From positions 49,482,583 to 49,546,582 of the forward strand of contig CM070874.1 of the NCBI GenBank assembly GCA_036365515.1: a DNA stretch of 64,000 bases. Direction: 5' to 3'. The stretch is from Torymus aiolomorphi. Taxonomy: Eukaryota; Arthropoda; Insecta; Hymenoptera; Torymidae. Under the pieces are notes generated by a model that saw nothing but the letters and a program-made list of their open reading frames with translations, was not told where the DNA came from and searched no databases. Of the stretch, positions 15,779 to 27,700 are shown piece after piece (position 1 is the stretch's first letter; every line of letters begins with the position of its first letter). The translations under genes and the position numbers were made by a program.

Positions 15779-18700
15779 ACACACACACACACACAATAGT
15801 TGATATTTAAGATGGCTCCACCGTAACAGGCCAGGGGACTTTTATTTTTTACAAATAGTAACTAACATTTTATTCTTTATAAAAAGAATATCTTCTACTT
15901 ACGACGCGGAAGTATACAACAATAATGTACTATGAGTCAACGAATTTGGTCGCACACGACGGTCAAACTAGAGGTTTCGACTAATCACACAAGCAAACAA
16001 ATAAAATCTGAGAGACTAGATTCTGATTACCATTTTCCCACGCATTTTTCACTCCAACATAAGTATGAATCTGGGATAAAAATTCTTCATCTCGTCAAGA
16101 TTTTAAGATCTATGAAATATACGATTTTTGAGATATTATAAAAACCAAAGTTTAGCATTTTTATTTATCAATTTTGTCGACAAAAATTTTGAATATTTGC
16201 ATATAGGTTTTAAAATCAGATTTATTAATTCTTTTCCAAATTAAAAGTGATATTTCGCAGAAAAGGAATCGTAGAATAACGATTTAAAATAGTTATATGT
16301 ATATAAGGATTCTAACGGCAACCCCTTTAATATCTTGGTTGCGAAATTTTTAATTAGTCGATTGGCAACTAACAACTAAAATTTTTGTTTTTAATTAAAC
16401 CAGCTTTCAATAAATTAACAACTAAATTTTAGTTATTAATTAGATGCCCGTTTAACTAACAACTACAATTTAGTTTTTCATTGAACGGGAATTGAATTAA
16501 TAACTAAAATTTAGTTTTTAGTTACCCGGCGTTTAAATAGTAACTTTTAGTTCTTAGTTGAACGACATACAACTAACTTTTAGTTCTTACACTTTTAGTT
16601 CTTAGTTGAATGACATACAACTAATAACTACCATTTAATTGTTCAAATAACTCACCAGGAGAACATTTTTGCTGAAAACACTAAATGAGAAAGTTATAAA
16701 GTTTAGAATAAGCTATAAGGTAGGATGCCCATTTTTTGAGACCTATTAAACTTTTGGACCTTTTCGAGTCCCAAATTAATTTTTATAAATAGGAAGACTT
16801 ATTTTTTAATCCGAATTCGTTTTCAGTGTAAAATTTTACGGTCGGATATTTATTCCTGATGGCATCCTTTGTCACTTTTTGAGCTTTTTGGGCCTGAAGT
16901 ATGTTCTTTCCTCTCTTAAAAAAATGATGGCCGGAAGTAGTGGCTCATTTAAAGAATCGATGTGATTGGTTATTTGAAAAAAGCGCAAATATTTGAATTT
17001 TATTAGATTGAAAATGTGTTTATGAAATAAGCGCGAATTTTGAAACTGAAGTATTTATAGAATTACTAAATAATTCAAATGGAATAAAAACATTTAATTT
17101 TTTGCTTAAAAAATTTGTCTAATTACAAAGCCATTTGTCTAATTACAAAGCCAAATAACTCGCCAGGGGAGCATTTTCGCTGAAGACACTAAATAAAAAA
17201 GTTTTAGGGGTTTTAATAAATTATAAGGTGGTATGCCTATTTTTGGGACCTACTAAACTTTTGGGCTCTTTAGAGGCCCAAATTGATTTTCGAAATAGGA
17301 AATTCTATTTTTTACTCCAAATTCGTTTTCAGCGTAAATTCGACAAATTTAAGCTGTAAGGTAGAAAGAAAGCACCGGTTTAGGGCGGCGATTGAACTGG
17401 AATAAGACAGCTGATACACCAAACGTCGGGAGGAAATATCTCCCAGATTTGGCATAATATAATGTGTACCATCAAAATAGTAGTTTTCGTATCAAGGGTG
17501 TAAAGTTGTACTTTACGAGAAATATCGGACTATCCATGATAGTTAAAGTTGTTACGACAGAAAGTGCGCCTGAGGCGAAATCAATCCTGAATATTTTGAG
17601 TGAAAAGATCAAGAACATTTTTCATCCACCCGAAAACACTGAATACCAAATAAATCTTTTGCACCACAGCAATATATTTAAATTTAGCAAAAGTAATAGA
17701 TAATCCTCTTTTTAAATCAAGGACCGAAACCTCAGCTTTGAAGAGCTCTTGAAGATATTTCATTAGATATCAATCCGCAACTTTTAAATTTGTGAGTACA
17801 TTCATAATATTTTCTTTATTCAAGTTTAACAAAATAATTTTTTTTAAATTTCGAAAAAAAAAATAATATATCAGTTTTCCGCTATTACCCTTCATTTTTC
17901 AATATGTCGGTAAAATTTTTAAAACATCCCAAACATAACCTATCTAGATCAAATTTTTATCAAAAACTAATAGCAGATTCGGAAAGATCATAAAATTTTA
18001 CGTCGATATTGACTGGTCTAAAATTTTTCTGAGACAGTTTTCGTTTTAAACTTTTTGAAAAAAACTCTCTGACACGTTTTAAGTTTAATAAAGAACTACA
18101 ACGTATCAAAGAGTTTTTTTCTTAAAAATAAAAATTGAATGAGAAAAATGGGAACCCAATTTTGAGTAATAGCGTGGGTATCGCATCACCTTAAGGTGTT
18201 AAACACATAATTTCACTCAATTTAGAGCCCTCTTTCACGTCCTTTATGTTATTTTTAAAAAAATTTGAAAACGCACGATTTATGTACTTTTTAGAAAAAT
18301 GCATTTTTCTCTAAAACCCCATTTTTTTTGCTCAATTTTTTTGTGGTGATAGAGGACGTAAATACCTATCTAGACATATATCGTCGCGTGATACGAAGAA
18401 AAGCCAACGTCAAAGTTCGCGCGAAGAAAAGCAAGTTTCGCCCGAAGAAAAGCCAAAACTGTCCACTGTGTCCATACTTTGCCTTTTTTCGCGCGAAACT
18501 GGCTTTTCTTCGCGTGAACTTAGAAGTTGTCTTTTCTTCGTAGCACGCGACGACTATGTGAGATTCACGGGTTATTCGCTGGGAAAGCGATCACTAATGA
18601 GATAAAACAAAAACAAATTTTCACGCTTAACGCTTATATAGTCAATAGTATAACGACGTGTTCTTGTTTATGCACATACTGATTGTGCACATATTAATTG

Positions 18701-21700
18701 TGCACACTTTAACATTGGCATATATCTATATATATAGATCTGTACCAATGCTATCTGTGCACAATAAATATGTGCACAATCCTTATGTGCACAAACAAGA
18801 ACATGCCGGTATAACAATCAATATAAAGGTTTTTATCTTTGTGCGTACGTAAGTAATACACATATGTACATATAAGCACGCAGTTATGTACAAAACTCGT
18901 GTATCCCTGCATTTGTTTTTACAAGAATGTAAAATTTGTTGAGGAAATTAAGGTTCATGTTCTAAAACTGAAAGATGTAGGAGTCACAGAAGAAATTATA
19001 TATGCTTTGTGGGATAATGCAAACTTGATTAAAAAAACACTATTAATTTCTGATTTTAAAGATGAATTTTTTGTTTGGACCATGAAGGTTAGTACTCACA
19101 TGTATGTAAAAAATATACAACACAAAGCTATAAAAGCAGAAAGAGAAAATGCTAAAAAAGACCCACATCATTTAGTTCTTCAAATAGACTTCGCTGAAAA
19201 CTGGGCTGTGATTCATAATAAAGTTGTTCAAGGAAATCATTGAGTTAAATGGCTGAGGGTTAAAGAAAAGGGGTTTTTGCCATTTTCTTCAAAAACTTCA
19301 ACTTAAAAAAAAAAAATGTATGACAAAGGCGTCTCTAATTGTACACGATTTTTCCCGTATACTTTGTGACATAAGAAAGCAAACATTTGAAATTGAAGAA
19401 AGAAAAAACGTGTTTAGAAGGTGTGCCTAAAAAAAAAATTTTGACCAGTTTTGAGGCCGCCTAAAATTGAAATTTTTTGTGAATTTTCTCATATATTGGT
19501 AACTATCAATAGTTTACCAAGTTACGGCACCCCATATTGGTGCGTGTGAGTGTGCGTGTGTGTTAGCTGTCATTTATTTTTTTAACTATAATTTACTTTC
19601 TACGTCCACGTCGTTAGCTCTGGGTAATGCCGAAAGAAAGTATAGTATACATTTATAGTTATATAGACATTTTATGACTTAATAGAGGTTTTTCTTTGTA
19701 AAATTCCAATAATCTGATATCAAAATCGTAATCAATAACACGAAAAACCCTATGGATACTAATATCCGAATATAGAAAATTTTTAACTTTGGTCGTGATT
19801 TTCCGGGCCGGCCTGACCCTTTTAGGGAACAGCAAGCAACTCCAATACTCCCTCGGACTTGTTAGTTATTTACAGACATAAATTATACCTCTAAAAAATA
19901 TCGATTTTCAAGACAAAATGCCGACCCTCTAAAGGTTAAAATATTTAGTTCCTTAAGGTGATGCGATAGTCATGCTATTACTCAAAATTGGGTTCCCGTT
20001 TTTCTCATTCAATTTTTAATTTTAAGAAAAAAACTCTTTGATATATTGTAGTTCTTTATTAAACTTAAAACGTGTCAAAGAGTTTTTTTCAAAAAGTTTA
20101 AAATTGAAGGAGAAAAACGGGAACCCACAATTGAGTAATAGTGTGGGTATCACATCACCTTAAAGAAATAATTCAGTCAATTCTGACAAGATCCGTTGGG
20201 AGCAAGCGTAAAAATTCAAAACTACAAAGGTGTTGGTGTAGTCGAATGCGACGTTTCGTCAACGGGTTTGTCGATCTCTTCAGGCTTTATTACAAAATAA
20301 CAACAATATCACATTACGGATAATCAAAGTACAAAAAAATTACATTATTGAAATCGTACAATTTGTAACAGAGACACAAAATTACAATTTACCTTTATTA
20401 TCGCGTAGCGATTAGTCAAGTGATAGCGAAGGTACGTTGACAGCAGATATTAATGCTGTACTATAATCGAAAGAGAAAAATAAACAACAACACATGAGGT
20501 GTGAGAGTGTATACCTAATACATTATTTTTTACGCAGTATATTGAAAATAGATTTGTATTCTCTACTAAGGTTTTGCGTGTCTTCATATTTGTTAATAGC
20601 ATTAGGCGTACTATTTATAAACAGCATTTCTGAAATTAATCTTTTTTGATAATTTTGTTCAACGTCTTTAATTTTTGCCGATTCAAAATCGAATTCATGA
20701 TTATACATGTTTTGATGTATATTGACAACCAATTCTTCGTTTTTGTTTGTGCTATGTTCAGAAATTCGTTTCTTTAATGCACGTTTGGTTTCACCTATTT
20801 AATGCGCATCACAGTCTTTACATGAGAACTCATACACCACATTAGTTTGGTAGAATTTGTTCGTTTTATCTTTACCAAGAACTACCATTTTATCGAATTT
20901 GTTGACTATATGAGGAATAGTTTAGATATTATGTTTTTTCAAAAATTTTGAACATATATTGTGAAAATTTGGGTAAAATGGTACTGACACTTTGATGTTA
21001 TTGTTATTGGTATTTATTAAGTTATTAGAAATATTCTTGGGCATATTGATTTTAGCAAGTCTAGATTTTGTATGTTTTTTAATGAAATCCTCTGGGTATG
21101 AGTTCTCTTGTAAAATTCTCTTAACACGTGTAATATTTTGGTTATGAAAACGTTTATCTGATAACAGAATAGCTCTATCAATTAGATTATAAACTGTATT
21201 CTTTTTTAGCGCTAAAGGGTGGTTGCTATGATAATTTAACGTTCTGTTGGAAGACATTGATTTGCAATACCAATCAATGATAATATTACCGTCTTCTTTA
21301 ACCAGAGAAACATCCAAAAAGTTAATGCTGTTATCTTCTATTTCATGTGTAAAGTTCAAAATTCAATCCGACAAAGGTAATGTCACTGTTTGTTTGGAGA
21401 AAGCATTGTATGCTGAAAAAATGAGCGCAGTACTAAGCGATAAGAGAGTATATAGAGAGATCAAAAGGAATCCATTGAACAAATTACAAAATAACGTCTA
21501 TAATATTCTGAAAAAACTGAATGATAACAATCTTCTTAAGCACAGATACCACAACATACAACTAATACAAACTAATACACAACTTGCCAAATGCTATGGC
21601 CTTCCAAAAATCCATAAACTAACACTATCATTTAGACCCATAATTTCAACTGTTAATAGCCCAACCCATTTCTTAGCAACTATTGTCTATGAGAACCTTA

Positions 21701-24700
21701 AGACTTGCTTCCCTCCTCCTAAATCACACATAGACAATAGCTTTGATTTAATTAAAAAATTAAAAAATGTAAAAATTCCGGACAGTCACATTCTCGTCTC
21801 TTTAGGCGTGGTCTCTCTCTTTACTAATGTTTCGTTAATCCTTGTTATTCAAAGTTTAGAAAAGCGTGCCTCACACATACTAAATAATTGTAAAATACCT
21901 TTTAGTGATGTTATTACTAAATTTCTATTTGAAAATGTATTTTTTACCTTTAATGATAGATACTACCATCAAATATTTGGAACTTCAATGGGATCTCCCA
22001 TTTCTCCATTTTTTGCCGACTTGGTTATGGAAGACCTAGAAGTTTTTTGTTGGAATAGACTAAAAAATGATTTTAAATGTACACCTATCTTTTATTTTCG
22101 ACACGTGGATGATTCTATTTGTTGTATTAAAAAAGATGACATTCATATATTGAACAAAGTTTTTAACGAATTTGACATCAATCTGAATTTTACATATGAA
22201 ATAGAAGATAATAACAGCATTAACTTTTTGGATGTTTCTCTGGTTAAAGAAGACGGTAATATTATCACTGATTGGTATTGCAAATCAATGTCTTCCAACA
22301 GAACGTTAAATTATCATAGCAACCACCCTTTAGCGCTAAAAAAGAATATAGTTGATAATCTAATTGATAGAGCTATTCTGTTATCGGATAAACGTTTTCA
22401 TAACCAAAATATTACACGTGTTAACAGAATTTTACAAGACAACTCATACCCAGAGGATTTCATTAAAAAACATAAAATCTAGACTTGCTAAAATCAATAT
22501 GCCCAAGAATATTTCTAATAACTTAATAAATGCCAATTACAATAACATTAAAGTGTCAGTACCATTTTACCCAAATTTTCACAATATATGTTCAAAATTT
22601 TTGAAAAAACATAATATCTAAACTATTCCTCATATAGTCAACAAATTCGATAAAATGGTAGTTCTTGGTAAAGATAAAACGAACAAATTCGACCAAACTA
22701 ATGTGGTGTATGAGTTCTCATGTAAAGACTGTGATGCGCATTACATAGGTAAAACCAAACGTGCAATAAAGAAACGAATTTCTGAACATAGCAGAAACAA
22801 AAACAAAGAATTGGTTGTCAGTATACATCAAAACATGTATAATCATGAATTCGATTTTGAATCGGCAAAAATTAAAGACGTTGAACAAAATTATCAAAAA
22901 AGATTAGTTTCAGAAATGCTGTTTATAAATAGTACGCCTAATGCTATTAAGAAATATGAAGAAATGCAAAACCTTAGTAGAGAATACAAATCTATTTTCA
23001 ATATACTGCGTAAAAAATAGTGTATTAGGTATACACTCTCACACCTCATGTGTTGTTGTTTAGTTTTTTCTTTCGATTATAGTACAGCATTAATATCTGC
23101 TGTCAACGTACATTCGCTATCACTTGACTAATCGCTACGCGATAATAAAGGTAAATTGTAATTTTGTGTCTCTGTTACAAATTGTGCGATTTCAATAATG
23201 TAAATTTTTTGTGCTTTGATTATCCGTAATGTGATATTGTTGTTATTTTGTAATAAGGCCTGAAGAGGTCGAGGAAACGTCGCATTCGACTACACCAACA
23301 CCTTTGTAGTTTTTAATTTTTACGCTTGCTCCCAACGGATCTTATCAGAATTGACTGAATAATTTCTTTAATTACTACAATGGGGAGTACAATCGTGAAT
23401 ACGATTAACCACACACTGGATTATTTAGTTCCTTATTTCACTACCATGACTGCTTCTTGATTTATAAAATTGTTCATAATTAGATCTTTTCAAACAATAT
23501 AATAACCTATTTCAAGAAAGAAATATTATTTATAATCTTCGAAATAATAGACCCCTTCATGAAGACATATTTTCTTCAAATTTTGCTTCGCTTTGCCTGT
23601 AAGTAAGATCGTATTAAGGTGGTTCCTGTCGGAGTAGGGGGTACCAAATGTCAAAATTCATACAATAATTTTTTCACAAATTATTATGAAAGAAGCAATA
23701 TAATATAAAAAGGTAAGAACTTCAAGTGATGAAAAAAGATTGTTTTAAGCAAATACCTATCGATGTTGCAAAGTCGATTATGACCAGCTAGAGAAAAATG
23801 TGATAAACACTGAAGATTTTTTCAATTTATATCTGATTTTAATTTTGAAAGTTTCATTGTAATTCTTGAGTCATTTCAGGGCGACTTGCTGATAGTAAAA
23901 TTGAGTGGCCGGATAAGAGAAGGGTCTTAGCGCTCGAAAACGGTTCGAAACCCCTTCCACACTAGAATTTTCGGGCCATAGATTGAATTCGGATTTTAAT
24001 GATTGATTCTTGTAGACAATTCAATAACATCTTTTTTACATTTAAAGTATGTCTCTAGCGGTTTTAGTTTTTGAGTTATTAACAAAAACGCAATTTTTTA
24101 CCAAAAATTTTGTAGTTATTTTTTCCACTTCAACTTGCCGAATCATTTATGTGTTTAAATATTTTACTTTGAAATTTGAATACAACATTCTTGAATATAT
24201 TCTACGAGTATCCGCATATTTATAAAGTTTAAAAAATATTTCAGGACCATATAATGAATTTTTGAAAATTTTTTTTCGGAAATCGCAATGTATTTATTCA
24301 ATGAACAAAGTTGAGTTACGTTTTCTGGACTTAAGAAAACTTATAGCGAGAAAGTTGTTCTGAGGCAAGGAAGTTTTCTAAAAAAGTTTCAGACATCTGG
24401 CGATTGTCTAACAAAAGTAATAGGTAGCGATTTCAAAATTCCCAAAATGCTTCGCTCGGTGCTCGGTTCCGCCATTTTGTTTTTTTATATTCTAATGTAA
24501 GAATCACAATGAGTGATATCAGAAATTCTATTGAAAGAAAAACTGTGAATTTTTATGGAAATAGTAAAAAAAACAGCCGCCATATTGGATCCGCCATTTT
24601 GAATTTTACAATTTTGACCTCAGAATCGTGATCAGTGACCCCAAAAACCTTTTAACAACTTCTGATATTTAAAATTCGTCTCAAAATGTTAGTAAAAGCT

Positions 24701-27700
24701 ATTTTTTCGTAAATATTCGTTTTTCACCCCTTTCTTACCCCCCCCCCCCCTTCTCGCCCCCTTTTTCACCCGTTTTATACTGATTTTGATAGCTATAACC
24801 AAAAATAAGGAAAAAATACTGATACACTAAAAAGCAATGAACCAGCCACCATTGTTATCAAAAAAATGTTTTTTTAGGGTGGTATTATAATCCTTAGAAA
24901 AAAAAATTCATTCATCCAATGGTATAATTTTATGATTTGGATATCGGGAGCTCTGTTTTTGTTCATATAACTGAGTTTCAATATCTATTTGGCATCGAAA
25001 AGTGCCCTTTTTTCAAATTCACTCTTAAAAAACCGGTTTTTTTTTTTTTTTAAATTTGAAAAAAAGGAAGTGGACATTTTTTGGAAGGGTTTTAAATGGC
25101 TTAGATCAATAGAGCGACCTCGAAAATAGTCAACTATGGCTTTTGCAATTTTTTTTTTTTATGGAAATAAGTTGAAATGACACGCTAGAAAGTGATGGAC
25201 AAAAATACCATTTCACGACGAAATGGATTAAGGTGGCTCCGGCGAATTAGTGAAGTCGATAAATAAGAAAAAAGATAAATACCTACTGAAAGTACGAATT
25301 TTAACTTTTTTTTCGTATTTTTCTCAAGTAGGGTCACCAGGTCAACTACCAAGAAAAAAATTTGTGAAAATTCAATTTTTAATGTAGGCTCTTATGGAGA
25401 GAAAAGCATTTTTCTTCGTCATTTCATAAAAATAGATCATTTTTTCATAAAACCACCTAGAGCGTATAGCATTTGCGTTACAAAATCTTTTTCTGTAAAG
25501 AAAATATCAAGACATCAGCAAAATTTAAATTTAATTTTAAAAAACCAAAAATTGTGGTTATTTTTATGTATCATAATTTACTATAGATCTATACATATAG
25601 TACACGATATTTTACTACAATAAATAAAAATTTACTGATCATTTGATAACAAAAATATTGGAGCCCCGGTGATGTGATACCCACGCTATTACTCAATTAT
25701 CGGTTCCCGTTTTTCTCATTCAATTTTTAATTTTAAGAAAAAACTCTTTGATACGTTGTAGTTCTTTATTAAACTTAAAACGTGTCAAAGAGTTTTTTTC
25801 AAAAAGTTTAAAATTGAAAGAGGAAAACAGGAACCCAGAATTGAGTAATAGTGTCGGTATCACATCACCTTAAAGCGAAATCAGTTTTTCAAAGTTTTCT
25901 TTTGAACGAATGAACGGATTCTTTTGAAATTTGTCAAGGTTTTTGCAAATGGAAAAATGAAGTGCGGACAGCTCCCCAAAACACAAAAACTTACAAAAAA
26001 AAGAAAAATTCTATTTACGCTTTCTGCTGCATTCATACAAAAAAACAACGACACCACGTTTATTCTTGGAACGATAATTAACCAAATGTCGTTTTAAGAA
26101 TAAACAATGTTGTGATCGTTTTTTGGCCTCGAAACTTTGTAGAATGATGTATTACAGGGTTACGCAATACAACTGAATTTGTTCAAGGCCTGTCATGCCT
26201 ACCCGTGCCATTAGCAGTCCATTTTTGCACCGTGCAGTATCGCCCGAGCGATAGCGAGGGGAATAGGCGTGACATGGCGGATTTATGCATTCAGTGCTAT
26301 AAAATAATGTACGATACACGTCTCATAAGTCGTTCTTTATGGCACGGCATTAAGCGCACTCGCTATGCTCGGGCGCTTATAGGCGCCGTGCCGTAAAGTG
26401 CAACTTATACCACTAGTATCGTAATGTACTATTTGACACATTCTGAGGATAAAACAGGGTTAGTGGTGACGGTGATGCGATACTGACACTATTACCCAAA
26501 ATTTGGTTCCCGTTTTTCTCATTCAATTTTTAATTTTAAGAAAAAAACTCTTTGATACGTTGTAGTTCTTTATTAAACTTAAAACGTGTCAGAGTTTTTT
26601 TCAAAAAGTTTAAAATTGAAGGAGAAAAACGGGAACCGATAATTGAGTAATAGCGTGGGTATCACATCACCTTAACTATGACGCACCTGCATTTAATGGA
26701 TAGAATCATTTGGAAATTTAATAGGGTATACTTAATGGCATCTCAGAAAGCGTGAAAGAATGCTTTTTTCTAACATTTTTGTTTAAATGCGGTAAAAAAA
26801 AATAAAATGTAGGTGCTGGTAAGGTAGGGATCGCATCAGTTTGTTTTCATAACTTTTCATATTATATTGTTTCATACACAATACTTCGTGAACAGATATG
26901 AATTTTTACATTTCGTACCCCTCACTCCGATACGAACGTTACCGACGAATGCAAGTTTCTCTCATTCTATTTTCAATTTTGAAATAAAATATCTATTTAA
27001 CACGCTGTTAAGATTTAGTTAATATATCTACGACGTGCCAAAGAGATTTTTTCTTAAGGTGATGAATATCGACATAATTTTCAAACGAGTACATCTCATG
27101 AAAACACCAATAGAATCATCCAAAAAAAAATCTGAGTATAGTATTAACTTATACGGAGCGCTTGACGAACGTGTTTTTCCAAAAAAATGATAAGAATTTA
27201 TTTAATTAAATAAAAACCGTACTGTCGGTAAGTAGGAATCTGCAATTTACCTACTTTTCAAATGAGCATAGCTAACGAAAATGCTAATAGAATCACTCAA
27301 AAAAATTCCTGAATACAGTGTTTACGTGTACGGAGCGCTTGACGAATTTTTTTCCGAATAAACGCTTAAATGTTGATTTAAAAAATATTGAAATTCACGG
27401 TTTCACATAGCCTTAAAATTCAAAATTGAATTAGAAAAACGGATCCCTGCAATCGTCGGCAGGGGAAGGGGGTCGAACATCACCTTAGTTGTACTATAGA
27501 TTTGCCACCAACTTATGTTAGTTATTCTACATGCATGATTCTATTTTTGTAGCGCAAAGGGCTTTTAGATAACGGATTGAATTAAATAAATAAAATAAAT
27601 AAATAATAAAAATATTTAAATTTTTTTAAATTAAAAAACTCCGATGTATAAAATTGTATTTTTTCACTTAAATATAAAGAATTATGAAAATCTTCGTTTT

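Larger units (their letters stand above)
20162..23372 (+). mobile_element. Penelope-like retroelement with inverted 5'-truncated partner copy
   Basis: The right unit (21,361-23,372, plus strand) encodes a reverse transcriptase and a GIY-YIG endonuclease, the domain pair that defines Penelope-like elements. The left unit (20,162-21,360) is an inverted copy of only the 3' half and corresponds to about 22,186-23,372. Outer ends are TTAAAGAAATAATTCAG on the left and its complement on the right. Truncated inverted partner copies are a known habit of this class. Both units are inactive, with stops, a frameshift and a changed catalytic residue. The element lies in a large ATM intron, with its RT unit antisense to ATM. 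Confidence 0.9.

Noticed and set aside
15555..15810. ORFs of Thr-His and Cys-Val repeats on both strands
   Set aside because: They arise solely from the CA microsatellite.
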